Shown here: positions 9,924-21,570 of the stretch, one piece after another
Layout: each line of letters begins with the position of its first letter
How positions within the stretch are numbered: position 1 is the stretch's first letter
From: Nephrocerus scutellatus
Lineage: Eukaryota; Arthropoda; Insecta; Diptera; Pipunculidae
Direction: 5' to 3'
Assembly (NCBI GenBank): GCA_947095585.1
Contig: OX352765.1
Location: 75,871,976 to 75,935,975 of the forward strand
DNA: 64,000 nt
Position numbers and translations under genes: made by a program
Notes under the pieces: model-generated
What the model saw: the letters and a program-made list of their open reading frames with translations, nothing else
Database searches by the model: none
Told to the model about the DNA's origin: nothing

Positions 9924-10185
9924 GCAAATTTGCTTTGAATATAGAATATATGGACCGCCAATCAAATGACAGCTACTTATATTTTTCAAATAAAAAGCGT
10001 AGCCAACACCTGTAGCGACTCCACCTTTCTGTGGCAAAAATGTAAACTAAAATACAAATTTAACAATTTTACGTACTTCTTAGTTATTTTATTTAACACG
10101 GAAACGCGTAAGCGCTGCAGATGTTGGATACATGCATGAAGTTACCATTGACGGTCCATATATTCTATAGTCAAAGCAAATTTGC
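9924..10185. repeat. 34-bp inverted repeat pair, MITE-like
   Basis: 9924-9957 and 10152-10185 are inverted copies with a single mismatch (gcaaatttgctttga then tatagaatatatggaccg). The spacer is 194 bp and has no open reading frame. It abuts the transposase relic and may be its terminus or a separate miniature element. Confidence 0.55.
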
Positions 10186-10329
10186 TTAAAATTTTGACAG
10201 GTCGTCGGTCTGATATACCGCGGTACGAAACAAAAATGTTTTTGTGTGAGAAGCGTTCCGAAATATCGAAAACTTATTTTCAATGTCAGTGTTGTGTAGC
10301 CAAAACCGTGCGAATTTTGAAAATAAATA

Positions 10330-10935
10330 TGGGTCGTGAAAGAGCGCCAAGCTAAACCGCTATGGTGAAATTTGTGAAGAAAGTTCATGATAAAGGCTTG
10401 CTATTGGATGAAAGAAGTAGTCCTTGAACTCAGGCAGGTCGCACTACCGAGAATATTGCGGTTAAGGCCCATAGTGTGGGACAGAAGCCATCGACCTCCA
10501 CTCGACGCCAATCGCAGCAACTGAACATTAGTCGTACCAGCCTGAGCAGAATACTGCACAAAGACCTCGGATTATTCGCGTACAAGGCCCAGATAACTCA
10601 GGAGTTGAAAGCAAACGACCATCCGCTTCGATATCAGTACTATGCGTGGGCCATAGACCAGCTTAATATTGACGTCGATTTTGGTCGAAAAATCATCTTT
10701 TCAGACGAAGTACATTTCCATCTCGGAGGCTGGAAATTTGGCCTGCACGGATCTGCGATTAGACACCGATAGACTTTTATCTATGTGGTCCCGATAAGGA
10801 TAGATGTTATGCGAATAATCCAGAGACAATTCCAGATTTAAAACGTAACGTTGCGACTGGTATTCGCAAGATAGGCGCCGAAGTGATCGAAAAAGTTCAT
10901 GAAAACTGGACTCAAAGGATGTAAGGCCAGCAAAG
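10330..10935 (+). pseudogene. Tc1/mariner-superfamily transposase relic with internal deletion
   Basis: A helix-turn-helix region ends SRTSLSRILHKDLGL and is followed by KAQITQELKANDHPLRY and FGRKIIFSDEVHFHLGGW, the first catalytic-aspartate block (FSDE). Shortly after, the frame jumps to the C-terminal block YANNPETIPDLKRNV, then VHENWTQRM, so roughly 100 residues carrying the second and third acidic residues are deleted. Stop codons near the N-terminus confirm it is dead. The N-terminal relatives at 40.1-40.6 kb (minus) show the same family. Confidence 0.75.
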
Positions 10936-11091
10936 GGAGCTACACGATCGAAATTGCGCTAAATTTTTGTTGCAGCGCATGGAACCTATCCCTCATAGCT
11001 ATGATGATGATGAGACCAATAGCACTGCGACGACCCATATGGATCAATTGCGCTCTCCCTAACGAGTGCTATGGAAAGAGTGCATGTCCTT

Positions 11092-11960
11092 TTAGCACCC
11101 CCTCATTACCAATGGCTCTTTTGAACTACATGATATGGTGGGGGCCAGTGGATGCAGTACAGACTCCGAGATCACGTTAGTTCCCATGGGGTCTCTCCTA
11201 TGCCGGATCATTGCTCCACATTCATTGAAAAGGTACCACGGGATTTCCACCGCTTCCCCACAAAGTCTGCAGCTGCCATCTTCTTCTTGTTTTAATTGGT
11301 TTATGTGGTCCTTCAGTCTATAATTTTCTGTTAGGAAACCCATAATTTCTTTTGCTTTTCGTAGGCCTCGGAGATTTTCCCATCTTACAGAAGCAGCTTC
11401 CTTACCTATTCTGCGTATCTCCTCCCGCATTATGCGGTACCTTATCCCACAGAATGGTTCTGGCCCTACAAGCGGAGTTTCTGCCCCTTTGTAAGCGAGC
11501 CTATCCGCTGCTTCATTGCCAGTGTGTCCCGGCACCCGGTACAAGCGTACCTTGTTTACTTCGCCAAGTCTGTTTAGCTTCGCCCTACACTAATCCACCA
11601 GTCTTGAAATAGCCATCATTACAGACAGCCAAGCTGCGCTAAAACCCCTAGATGCATTCCACATCACAATGCGTATAGGGGTTTAAGTGCAGCTTGGCTG
11701 TCTGTCATGATGGCTGTTTTCTGCCTCACATAGTTTCTTTCCAGCAAATTTTTCGATGGCATGTACTTAGGCCTGGCATATGCTCGGGTGCTGCCCCAGA
11801 GTACTTTGTTCTTTGCCCACGGACTCCCGCCTCTTCTGCTTTCTTTGATCCATCCGTATACCACTTTATGGCTCCCTGTATTCAGTTTCAGGTCTGAATT
11901 TCTTCTTGGTGCTCATTTTGAATTCCAGCTTTTGCACCATGTTGTCACAAGGCATGCTGG
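11092..11960 (-). mobile_element. LINE 3' region with RNase H domain (degraded)
   Basis: On the minus strand the RNase H start reads YTDGSKKAEEAG (near 11850), followed by the TDSQAAL motif, then YRVPGHTGNEAADRLAYKG around 11490-11544 (the H..N..AD signature of RNase H), and a C-terminal Cys-His knuckle C-x2-C (SCRLCGEAVE). Only I, Loa, Outcast, Tad and some R1-related LINEs carry a C-terminal RNase H, so one of those groups is likely. The frame is broken, and a hairpin at 11.61-11.72 kb interrupts the domain. Confidence 0.65.
11611..11715. repeat. 48-bp hairpin inside the RNase H region
   Basis: 11611-11658 is an inverted copy of 11668-11715 with five mismatches and a 9-nt spacer. Both arms encode the TDSQAALKPL motif, one on each strand, so this is a local inverted duplication of coding sequence rather than a transposon end. 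Confidence 0.75.
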
Positions 11961-14079
11961 CAAACGGAACAGGTTTGGTTTGTAATTCCACTAATGCTAT
12001 CTATCTAAATCTATCTTTTTACGAGTATAAAAAGTAAATCTCTGTATAAATGTTACCTATTGAATGCCAAACCTTTGAACCGATCACGTTTAAACTATAC
12101 GTAGGGGTTTATAGCACAATGGTCAGGTTTTCGTCATATTTTGGGAGTGGTCAGGATCCTGGGTTATGGGGTTACCATACGAATAGTTTTTAAAAATTTA
12201 CAGAATTTTTAAATAGCCTCATGTTGCACACTTGTTTGCTATTCAAAGGAAACAAAGAAGCCCCTTTGACTCCTTTGCATTTGTCGTTACTCTTCGATCT
12301 TTTCTTTCAAAATACCTAAAGCTAGGAGTTCTTTTGGCTTTCCAGTGGCCATTCTATTGGCGTAATACACACAGTCCCAAATTGGCCATCACTGGACTGC
12401 ATATGAATATATCGGCAACATTGATGTTCTCATGCAATTGACCAAGCATGAAACATCTAGCGCTTGAAACCAGTGGCATGCAGAGCATGAACAAAACAAT
12501 AAAACCGAATTTATAATTTTTGGTTTCCTAATTCTGTTTTACTTACTTACTATACTCGCTCTTAGAATAAAAAAAGGCCGTTATTTGTTTATTTCAGTTT
12601 TAAGTGTATATTTATCAGCTGATAAAATAATATAAATTATTAATTATAGGTATAACCTTCATTTTAGTGTTTCGAACATTAAAAGGTTGTCCTGTCCCCC
12701 TCCTTTTTATATTTGGCCAGGCGGCATAACATTTTTTAGTTTTTCGCAACTATTCTAAGCAGTTTGCTGTTCTCACTAAAACTTTGATTAGGTACTAATA
12801 CGAGTAATTTGTTAGTTTAGTAGTATATTATAATATTGTAAGTTAGTTCAGAAAATTCTAATTGATAGAATTACATAATTAGTTTCTATTGTAAAATTAA
12901 GTTAAACCGTATCACCTTTTTACTTTTTTACAGTAGATTTGAAAAATTACGAGAACATTAAAGTTACTTAGCAGAAAAAAAATCGAGTTGAATTGCAATA
13001 GCGGCAAACAAGAGACGGACACTGAAGGATATGTGCATGTACTGCGGAAGCTTGCCCTTGCACTGCAGTTAATTTATATTTTTTTGGTTTTCTTAAAATA
13101 TAGTTTGTTGGATTTATTTATTTGATATTTTGTGATCTAACACAATTACAACAAGTATTATGGTCGACTTTCTTGTGCTAATATAAAATTTGTTTATGAT
13201 CTAAAACGTTAAAAATTAATGTGTACAGTGAGGGACTCACTCACAGTGTAAGTCGGACAAAGCCCTTTTCTAAAATCTAAAAAACTTTTTTCTTTATACC
13301 AAAATTGTATTAACATTCTGTTGTGAAACTTTGCTACAAAAAAGTTTTTTTAAGATGGATAACTACCGAAGATGCAATTAAGTAGCGAAATAGACCTTGC
13401 AGTCAAAGTTGTACAGGCATTCTGTTCCTTGCATCGTTATCATTTATCATTTATCATTTACGAACAATCTTCCCATTCCTTTATCAACTAAAAATTTTAA
13501 TTGACATTTTTTTAAATGAAAGAACAAGTAAATGTTAGAAAACTTAGTTTTTCGGGTACAAACTTTTATGTACACATCGACACACGCCACACAGATCTTT
13601 ATTATTTGGTAATAATCGTATTTGCTAATAAAAGTATTTTCTTTTGTCCACGTATCACACGCGACGCTTGTCGCTGTCTCACGCGAGATATCAAAATTGG
13701 CCCCTAAAATTGATCTGCTCACAAAATTTTAGTTCTCTAGGTAGTTCCACAGGTTTCAAAAAAAGGACATAAAAAACGAGAAAATGGCGGCATTTCAAAC
13801 CATCACACACACATGCAAAATGCGACACACGTCAGAAGCGGAATATACGCGCCACACACGAAACGCGTCATACGCGGAATTTAATAAATGCTATTTGGGA
13901 CATAGAAGCTCACAAAATTTCAGCTCTCGAGGTAGTGTAGAAGGTGGTTTAAAAGTAACTAAAAGTAGTCGAAAATACAGACAAAAAGGGGTCAAGTTAA
14001 ATAAAAGTTTTTAAAAAAGAGAGCAAAATCTCAGCAATATGATTTAAAAGCATTATTAAAGACATTTATATAAATAGTA
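11961..14079. other. Long non-coding stretch
   Basis: About 2.1 kb of AT-rich sequence. I see no gene, only short low-complexity runs such as the TTTATCA repeats near 13440-13460 and cacac-rich words near 13800-13860. No repeat boundary is clear. Confidence 0.4.
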
Positions 14080-14320
14080 TTTTGGCGCAACAGACCTTTG
14101 TGTTGGTCCAGGTCCTTGATTCTTGCGTATTGTATTTATGCGCACAACTATAAGCGACCTAAAATGTAAAGCCCTGGGTATAGAAGGTTTCCATGTCATG
14201 GCTTTTGCTAGATATTCGCGAAGGGTAGGACCTTGAAAAAGTTTTATGGTGTTTTTCTAGGATTCGAACTTCGAAACTTCCGCTTATTAGTTTAACGCAA
14301 TAACCACTTGAGCGCGGCAC
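14080..14320 (-). mobile_element. tRNA-derived SINE, family B
   Basis: Read on the minus strand it begins GTGCCGCGCTCAAGTGG, has a box B-like GTTCGAATCCTAG about 50 bp in, and ends in GGTCTGTTGCGCC then an aaaatacta tail. The body differs from family A, but the last ~20 bp are shared (family A: GGTCTGTCGCGCC). Confidence 0.65.
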
Positions 14321-14375
14321 TCATATTGAGGAGATTAAAAAACAACCCATAAAAATTAAAAAAATTCATGTAAAT

Positions 14376-14566
14376 TCTCTAATCGGAGATATAGACATTG
14401 TGCGAAGTTTGTATAAAATCGGATTAATTTTTACAATAATTAGATGGGCCCTAAGGACCGAGGGGCTCAACATATTAATAGAAAGAGTTGTCATGAGTGT
14501 GTGCATAAAGTCGGGCTTTAGGGTTAAAAATTGCTTGAAAGATTTGGCCAGGCTGCCAGAAATTTA
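14376..14566 (-). repeat. Short copy of the ~105-bp-unit repeat family
   Basis: In minus orientation it starts with the aatttttaaccctaaagcccgact segment, contains about two units (ccgattttatacaaac, then tatctccgattagag) and ends at the gattagagaatttaca motif shared with the copies at 18.8-19.05 and 20.0-20.75 kb. Confidence 0.6.
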
Positions 14567-14867
14567 ACTACAATATATACAGGGTGTATCCGTTAAGGTC
14601 GCAAATACTTAAAGGGGCGATTCCTTGGTTAATTTCGTATTTGAGGGGGGGATGTATTTTCACACTCTGCGGTGTACGTAGCGTTTTAATGCGAAGATGC
14701 GTACTTTTGACTTTACATCACTTCACACCTTGCAACACTTGAACGCTTTCAGCTGCAACGTAACTCTTGGTCTTTTTGAAAAGAAAATTAAATTCTTAAG
14801 GCCATACGATGTACATTTTTTTAAATTCTTAAAACCATTACCGATATAAAAGTCGTCAAAGTAAAAA

Positions 14868-15037
14868 GTGGGCGCGTGGCTCAGTGGAAATGCGCGTGGC
14901 TACTGAGCAGGAGGTTCGTGATTCGAATCCCAGTAATACCAAAAGTATTTTTCACGGTGTCCCACCTCCCGCGAATGGGTGACAAAAGTTCCGAGAGTAA
15001 TAACTTGTCACGGAAAGCTATTAATTCGCCGTTCGGA
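14868..15037 (+). mobile_element. SINE family A, 3'-truncated copy
   Basis: Carries box A (TGGCTCAGTGG) and box B (GATTCGAATCC) and the family body to the ttcgccgttcgga segment, then stops. The (ATT)n tail is absent. Confidence 0.8.
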
Positions 15038-15239
15038 AAATTTTTTTCTAATTTTATTTCGAAACGCGATTATTTCCAAAAATAATCTCTCGGATAATTT
15101 TTTTTGACAAATGCAGTGTTAGCCTAACAGCCTAAAGCTTCAATAATTTAAAAAATGTACATGGTTAGATCTTAAAAATGTAATTTTCTTTCAAAACTAA
15201 CGGATACATATCTAAGTTGCATTGGAGAGAAAGGTCTCA

Positions 15240-15580
15240 ATGAGAATTGTCGCCACCGTATGTAAGGAGGAACGATTCCGGATACTATACTAATGGGAAT
15301 TACGAGCGTTACCGCGATGTCGACATCAGAATTCAGCTCGGTGGTCTTCGTTGGCCAGGACACCTAGCTCACATGAGTCAAGACAATCCTACTCGGAAAG
15401 TCCTTCGTGATAGGATTTATGTGACAAGACAGTGAAACTGGCCAAGTCTACGCGTATACCAGTACGCTCAGAGTTTAGGGATGTCAAACTGGATGACATC
15501 GAATAGAAATAGGGACCGGAGGAGAGGAGAGGCAAGCCAGAGCCCAGTTGTAGAGCCGAATATGATGTTGATAAAAAACC
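15240..15580 (+). mobile_element. RTE-like LINE, 3' terminal fragment
   Basis: Shifted frames encode YERYRDVD, LGGLRWPGHLAHM, then KVLRDRIY and SLGMSNWMTS, the C-terminal region shared with the copies at 26.7-27.3, 39.0-39.3 and 46.2-46.4 kb. It ends near vvEPNM followed by a short atgatg tail. Confidence 0.65.
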
Positions 15581-17561
15581 AATTCCAAAACTAAAAAATG
15601 TATGATTAACCAAAAATTAACAATTGTTTTATTATTACATGGGTTATCTTCGAAAGCTTTGCGATATAACGAAAGACCGCAATTTTCTGTAAACAAAAGA
15701 TATTAAAATGGCTGAGCAGACGTTAGAACGTAGTACCGAAGTAAACTGTTGTGAGGCCTCTGAAAGCAGCACACATTGAACAGAGAGGTTCACTGCGCCG
15801 TACACTACATAGGCTAAATTACCCGAAAGGACAACTGAGTTATCAGGCTAGTGGTTTGAAATGTTCCGAAAGACTAACGAAAATGGGACGTTCTACCAGA
15901 ACTTTTACTAGCGATAAAAACCAGCCAGCCCCAAACACTGTATTTAATGCCGATTACACGAAAACTCCGCGTCTATTTTGCTAACCACAAAAACAAGATA
16001 CACTCCAAGCCCAGTGACGTGGCCAATAGTCTTTTAGGGAGCAGAAATTAAATGAAATGAAAAATTGAGATGGCCAGTGCCTGTATCGACGTTGCCCGAC
16101 AAGTTTTCCGACTTCATTTGTGTTATATCTCTAAATAGTTTTTGTTGTGTCTTGTAATGTGTAATAAAATTAGACAACAGAAAATTACATTTGAAAAATA
16201 AATTTTGGTAAAGTATAGAAATTTATCTTCCAATTATGTATATGTACTTGCCTGATTTTTACTTTAAGCAACTGTACTTAGAACTGACACAATTTTTTTG
16301 TTTACAAATATATTGAGTGTTAATTGTAAAAATTATTCACTGCAGTAAAAAATAAATAATTTCTAACTATTTATTAAAAGGCCAAAAATAGGTGAATAAA
16401 GAAAAAATTTCTTTTGTATTAAATTAAATCACAATACTATTACTTTTGCATAAACAACAACAACACAGAGAATGCGAGAGTATTTTTTGGTTTTAATTTT
16501 CATTTTGTAAAATTATTTGCCGTTACACGTTACGGTACGTTCCATTTTTGCCTAGTGTTTGTTAGTTTTCTTCTCTCTTAATTTAGAATTTTGATAAAAT
16601 AATTATCAGTTCGTTTCATATTACTTACATATATTTATATAATATATACACAAAAGATTTAGAAATACTTTTAATTCTTTTTCCTTTAAATTAGTTCATT
16701 ACATTTTAACAATTTGCTTATATTTATCCTGTTTTTATGTGGCTGAGAGTATGTCATCATTATCTTCATTGTGTGTGGCACAGTTTGAGATCGGCAAATA
16801 TAGTTTTTTTTTAAATTCTATTTTGTTAAACATTTTGTTTTTTAATTTGTTTTGTTTGAATTTTTAACTAAATAAATGTTGTCAAAAAATATAAGAGTTT
16901 AATTAAAAGCACCGATCAAAAATCGATCTCATCTTAACAAATAAAATCGTTGTAACATAATTGCACTTTGTCGCACTTAAGTCAAAGATCAATATAATAA
17001 TTTTTCCTTTCTTTGCATAATTGAAAGGTTACATTCAACTAAATTTTGATTTTTTATTTTTTGACATTTGACAAAAACGAAATTTTTAAAATGGCGAAAA
17101 ATAGGGGTTTTCGTCCTACCGGATTACGAGTATAATACGAATTGAAATTAAATAAAAAAACATGTAAGAAATACTCAAGTATTATGTACTTTTCATGCTG
17201 GTGTGCATGGAAACGCTAATTAGATTTGAGTTTCGCTAAATCTAAATAAACTCCACGAAACTAGAGCGGTTGATTTAGGTTTGGGTGACATTTCATTAGT
17301 TAAGAAATTGCAATAAATCTATCAAATTAATTTCACTCTATTCATGGAAACGCTACGAGTTGGCACCGCCATGTTTTTAACTCAACGAAAACCTAACTTC
17401 ACCCAAACTCATCCATGGAAACGTAGTAATGATGGACTTAAATATGCACGTATAACCGTTAAGCCTACCGACCACTATCCTCACAAGATTAGCATTCGTC
17501 TGTCCATTGGCACATTATAGTTATTTAAATTGTATTTATTGCAAAAGTATGTGTTCAAGTC
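15581..17561. other. Long non-coding stretch
   Basis: No gene supported. The words catggaaacg at 17207, 17344 and 17422 recur as direct repeats; a related pair in opposite orientation lies near 19.36-19.42 kb. Otherwise AT-rich and featureless. Confidence 0.4.
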
Positions 17562-17672
17562 GTGGGCGCCGTGGCTCAGTGGTTAGTGCATGGATTTCTT
17601 AGCAGAGTATTAGTAGCTCGAATCCCAGAAAACGTCAAAAGCATTTTCACGGTCCCACCAGTGTACACTGCG
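17562..17672 (+). mobile_element. SINE family A, head fragment
   Basis: Only the tRNA-like head and first body bases remain: TGGCTCAGTGG box A, a degenerate box B (gctcgaatcc) and the tcacggtcccacca segment. Confidence 0.7.
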
Positions 17673-18700
17673 TAACTTTACTCACTCTTACTCTGCCTTA
17701 AGTGGCTGACAGACTATCGAACCTGACTGTAAGTCACAACAGAAATCAGTTTTGACTGATGCGTCTTGCGGTCAGATTAGTTGGATGGTTTGCCAGTCAA
17801 ATCAACAGTCAAGCTCTAATTTTCGTAGAGGATAGATAGAGAACCAACAAAAAGCTTGTTTGATTCTCATTGCTCATTCTTGCGATCCGCCGCCGTCGCC
17901 TTGTATTTTTTCATAATATCCACCAATTCGCGATATCCATAATTTTTTTTAACGTATGTCGTGTTCGGAGATCGTTATGTCCCATAAACAGCGGTTATTT
18001 TCGTAGTCGTACACAAATTCTTCTAAAAATCTTCTATCTTCGTTAATGTCCATAAAGTCCTTTGACGTTAAAAATTACAGCTGACTGACGATTTTGTGTA
18101 TACAATATCGATCATAAACAAACATGGACGTTGACTGACAGGGTCAATTCTTTTATTCAACCCGAGGGTATTGTATTGTATTGTATTGTTACCCGGAGTA
18201 CACCGAGCAAATGTTGTACGGCGTAAAATTATACGGTGTGTACACTGGGTAACTTTACTCGCTCTTACTCTCTCTTTCAGTGTAAAAAATAGGAATCTGT
18301 GTCTACACCGTGTCGTGCACGGTTCACAATAACAAACACAGAGAACAGAGTAAAATTTCCCCCGTTGAATAAAAAAACACCGAGTAAATATTTGATATAC
18401 ACTGCTCGCTCGGGGTGAATAAAAAACAGACCAAAAATTTTTGATAGCTATCAGTTTCGAGTGTCAGTCAGTAAGTCAGGCGTTCACACTATCAGTTTTG
18501 AGGATGTCGATCAAAACTTACAGTCAAGTTTAATATGTCAGCCGCTTTACGCTGATATTTATTTCATTGTAAAAATAGGAAACTTTGTATACATCGTGTC
18601 GTGCACTGTTCACAATTAAAAAAAAAACACAGAGTACTTAGTAAAATTACCCCGGATAAACATTTTATTTTGGAATTTTTAGAATTCGGCGAACTTAATT
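17673..18700. repeat. Diverged direct repeat and (ATTGT)n microsatellite
   Basis: A block at about 18265-18400 (gtgtaaaaaataggaa, then gtgtcgtgcac, then ttcacaat, then cacagag) recurs, diverged, at about 18565-18660. A partial third copy of the upstream gtacactg then taactttactc words is near 17662-17690. An (ATTGT)n run sits at 18168-18190. No coding potential. Confidence 0.5.
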
Positions 18701-18744
18701 TGAGCTCACTCAAGAGGATTTTCGTGCGAAAACTCTAAATTCTC

Positions 18745-19058
18745 TAAATTTTAACCCACATCCTAAAGACTGATTTTATTCAAATTTTGTAAAAATGTGT
18801 ATTTCCGATGGCAACCCTTTCTATTTAAATTTACGGCCCCTCGGGCCACGGGGAGCTCCCATACAAATATTTATTTACCCGATTTTCTTCAAAATTTATA
18901 CTCATGTGTATCTCCGATGGACAACACATTTTTTTTGAAGTGATCGGGCTCCGGGATCAGGGAGCACCCATGCAATTTTATAAAGAAAACTTCCCAATTT
19001 TCTTCAAATATAATATACTTGTATCTTCGATTAGAGAATTTACAAGAAAATTTTTAAT
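18745..19058 (+). repeat. ~105-bp-unit repeat family, about three units
   Basis: Starts at ttttaacccacatcctaaag and runs through about three units with the words cgattttcttcaaa, atgtgtatctccgatgg and gaagtgatcgggc, ending at gattagagaatttacaag. Same start and end as the 20-kb copy. Confidence 0.7.
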
Positions 19059-19059
19059 T

Positions 19060-19250
19060 TTTGTGATTTAACACATTTAGACTTTTTTCTTTGGGGCCAC
19101 GTGAAAAATAAGGTCTATGCCAATGCTCCACAATCTATTCAAGACCTTAAAGATGGAATTCGTGAAAAATTTCATGAAAAGGATGTGGTGCTGCAAGCGT
19201 AGCCGTTGCGGCCATTTGGGATATCGTTTTCAAATGTTTATCGCATACCT
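19060..19250 (+). pseudogene. Tc1/mariner-type transposase C-terminal relic
   Basis: One frame reads HLDFFLWGHVKNKVYANAPQ then SIQDLKDGIRE; a second frame continues VKNFMKRMWCCKRSRCGHL. Together they are the C-terminus after the last catalytic residue of a Tc1/mariner-superfamily transposase, with a frameshift in between. Confidence 0.7.
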
Positions 19251-19957
19251 TCCTCTTTACAATGAATTCTTTACATTGATTTCTCCTAAAAAATACTCGT
19301 TTTTTTTAATATCAAAATGAAACCTCTTATTGGAAAACCCTATATTATATCGTTTCCATGTAGAGTGCAAGCTAGGCTGAACCTAGGATAGCGCTCATGG
19401 AAACAGGGTTGAGCTAAGGTTTTGTTGAACTCAGAACTCCACGGTTTGGGTTGAGAAGAGTTCGAATTTAAAAAACCAATTCTTATTATTTTTTAAGTAT
19501 TGTCGGATTTTGTATTATATTGTCAAAATTTCAACAGTGACGCTATTTTGCATTTGACCAAATTCAATTCAACCCAATCTGCTTTGGAGTGGAACGAAAA
19601 AAGAGAAGGGTTAGCTTTTTTGATACTGGCTGGAAAGTACTATGTACTCGAAGAATCTAAAAACAAAGGAGATAAGGAAAAGCTTATCCAACGTTTAAAT
19701 AACAACTCTTGATTTTTTTTTAAAAACACAATCTGTCTTCACCAGATTGACACTCTGTGTTTGCAATGTGCAAAGTACTTCTTTGAAAAATTTAAAGAAA
19801 AGCCGCGGGTGTGTTTTTGTGTCACAGATTGATCCTTGTGGTCTAATCGAGTTCAACACTATTGTTTCTTTCCAATATTTCTACATACACCACGAAACTA
19901 ATATAATATAGCCAAAATCCGGTCTTGTTGATAGTTCACCCTTTATTAAATTCTCTA
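19251..19957. other. Non-coding; one unrecognised open stretch at 19500-19712
   Basis: An open frame of 70 codons on the plus strand (residues such as LEWNEKREGLAFLILAGKYY) has no ATG, only a TTG, and I do not recognise it; it may be a relic exon. The palindromic words gtttccatg and catggaaac near 19359 and 19411 suggest the ends of a small repeat. Confidence 0.35.
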
Positions 19958-20752
19958 TATTAACTTCGCGTACCCGTGGCTGGCTGGTACACCAAATCTT
20001 GTGATAAATTTTTAACCCACTTCCTAAAGCCCGATTTTATTGAAATTTGGGGCCCCTCGGGCCGCGGGGTAGGGGGTTCCCATACAAATATTTTACAAAA
20101 TGTACCCGATTTTATACACATGTGTAGAAATTTGGAAGTGAAGGGGTCATCCATACAAATTTTGTAAAAAAAGTACCCGATTTTCTTAAAATGTTATACG
20201 CATGTGTATCTCCGATTGACAACACTTTTTGTAAACATTTGGAAGTGATCAGGCTACGGGTGGCACCCATAAAATTAGTACCTGATTTTCTTAAAATTGT
20301 ATACGCGAGTGTATCTCCGACGGACAACACTTTTTGTAAACATTTGGAACTTGGAAGTGATCAGGCCCCGGGTGGCACCCATAAAAATAGTACCTGATTT
20401 TCTTAAAATTGTATACGCGAGTGTATCTGTGGCGGACAATACTTTTTGTAAAAATTTTGGCGTGATCGGGCCTCGGTGACGGAAGGCCCCATTAATTTTT
20501 TTAAAAATTTACCCAATTTTCTTCAAATTTTAATCCTATGGACAACGCTTTTTGTAAAAATTTTGAAGTGGCATCAAGGCCGAGGGGTTTCCATATTAAT
20601 TTTTAAAAATTAGCCCGATTTTCTTTAAATTTTATTGACATGTGTATCTCCGATGGAAAAACTTTTTGTAAAAATGTTGGAGTGATCAGGATAAGGGAGC
20701 TCCCTTTGCACTTTGTGTATCAATTAGTGAATTTACACGAAAATTTTTAATT
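19958..20752 (+). repeat. ~105-bp-unit repeat family, about seven tandem units
   Basis: Opens with a terminus ctctatattaacttcgcgta then cccgtggctggctgg, then about seven diverged units of 70-130 bp. Each unit begins C(C/T)CGATTTTCTTAAAA-like, has an acacatgtgt-type palindromic word, tatctccgatggacaacac, ctttttgtaaa, and gaagtgatcgggcc, then a short spacer. It closes with attagtgaatttacacgaaa. Short copies lie at 14.4, 18.8 and 25.3 kb, and one terminus alone at 44.9-45.03 kb. Confidence 0.75.
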
Positions 20753-21380
20753 TTTATGGGTTGCTTTTATTTTTTTTTTCTCAATTGTATCGGGAAAGCG
20801 AAGCGGAAACCACAAATGTTTAAATTAAATTCAATTGAAAAAGCATTGGCAATTTCAATGCATAAAGCAGAAGAAATCACAAACATCGTTATATTTTTTC
20901 TAAATTTTAATAAAAACAAGAAACTGATTTATCTAACGCTAAAAATAAGTTTTAAAAAATTTGCGCGTTTTCATTTACCGTTAAATCACATGCGCATTAC
21001 TACTTCTCTTCCTTTTTTTAAATTTAATTCTAATATACTGCTGAATAAAGGAATTTAGTTAAAATATTTTGATTTTGTTCGTTTGTATAATTAAATCTAA
21101 ATTCTATTTAATTTTTCATTTGGATTTTAATTTTTTTAAATAAGATGAAATTATATTTAAAAAGTAAAAGTATTCGAATAGTGCTCAATATTTTTGAGTA
21201 TAATAATAGTGTTAGAGATTCCTTCATGCGTTTTAAATACTTTTACATAAATACATATAAGTATCGGTTTCTTTGATATATATATAATGCACTGCTCATA
21301 ATTTAAAAATAAAAATGAAATAAAAACTTTACATACTTTAATATGTATTACTTTTTAATTGTTATTCCAATGCCGTTCGC
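20753..21380. other. AT-rich stretch 3' of the large minus-strand gene
   Basis: No gene supported. It presumably holds the 3' untranslated region of the minus-strand gene that ends at 21381. No minus-strand AATAAA signal was certain. Confidence 0.4.
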
Positions 21381-21570
21381 CTAGGATCGATTGGTGCTCG
21401 ATGATACATAAGCATCACCGCCTTCACCTTCTTCATCGCTTGATTCGGTTGATGTGAGCGTCCAACGCTGGTTGTTTTCCGATGATTGCTCCTGTGATCC
21501 TGCTGTCGATTGATTGCTGTTCAAGGATCCGACGCCACAGTGAAATGATTGTGAACGCGCAACCGATGAA
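21381..21570 (-). CDS. Large gene, coding exon 4 (C-terminus)
   Basis: Minus-strand acceptor CTACACAG|T; the single first base completes the AG left by exon 3 to give Ser. It encodes 62 further residues, ending in an acidic SSDEEGEGGDAYVSSSTNRS tail, then TAG. The phase match to exon 3 over an intron of 10.8 kb is the main evidence that they belong together. Confidence 0.7.

Noticed and set aside
13784..14014. 76-codon open frame on the plus strand
   Set aside because: Built on cacac-rich low-complexity sequence, with no recognised motif or splice support.
19500..19712. 70-residue open stretch considered as a gene
   Set aside because: No ATG, no recognised domain and no splice-site support; reported only as an unrecognised stretch.
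19958..20752. Tandem units considered as a CRISPR-like array
   Set aside because: Units are diverged along their whole length with no conserved-repeat and unique-spacer pattern, and the DNA is eukaryotic.
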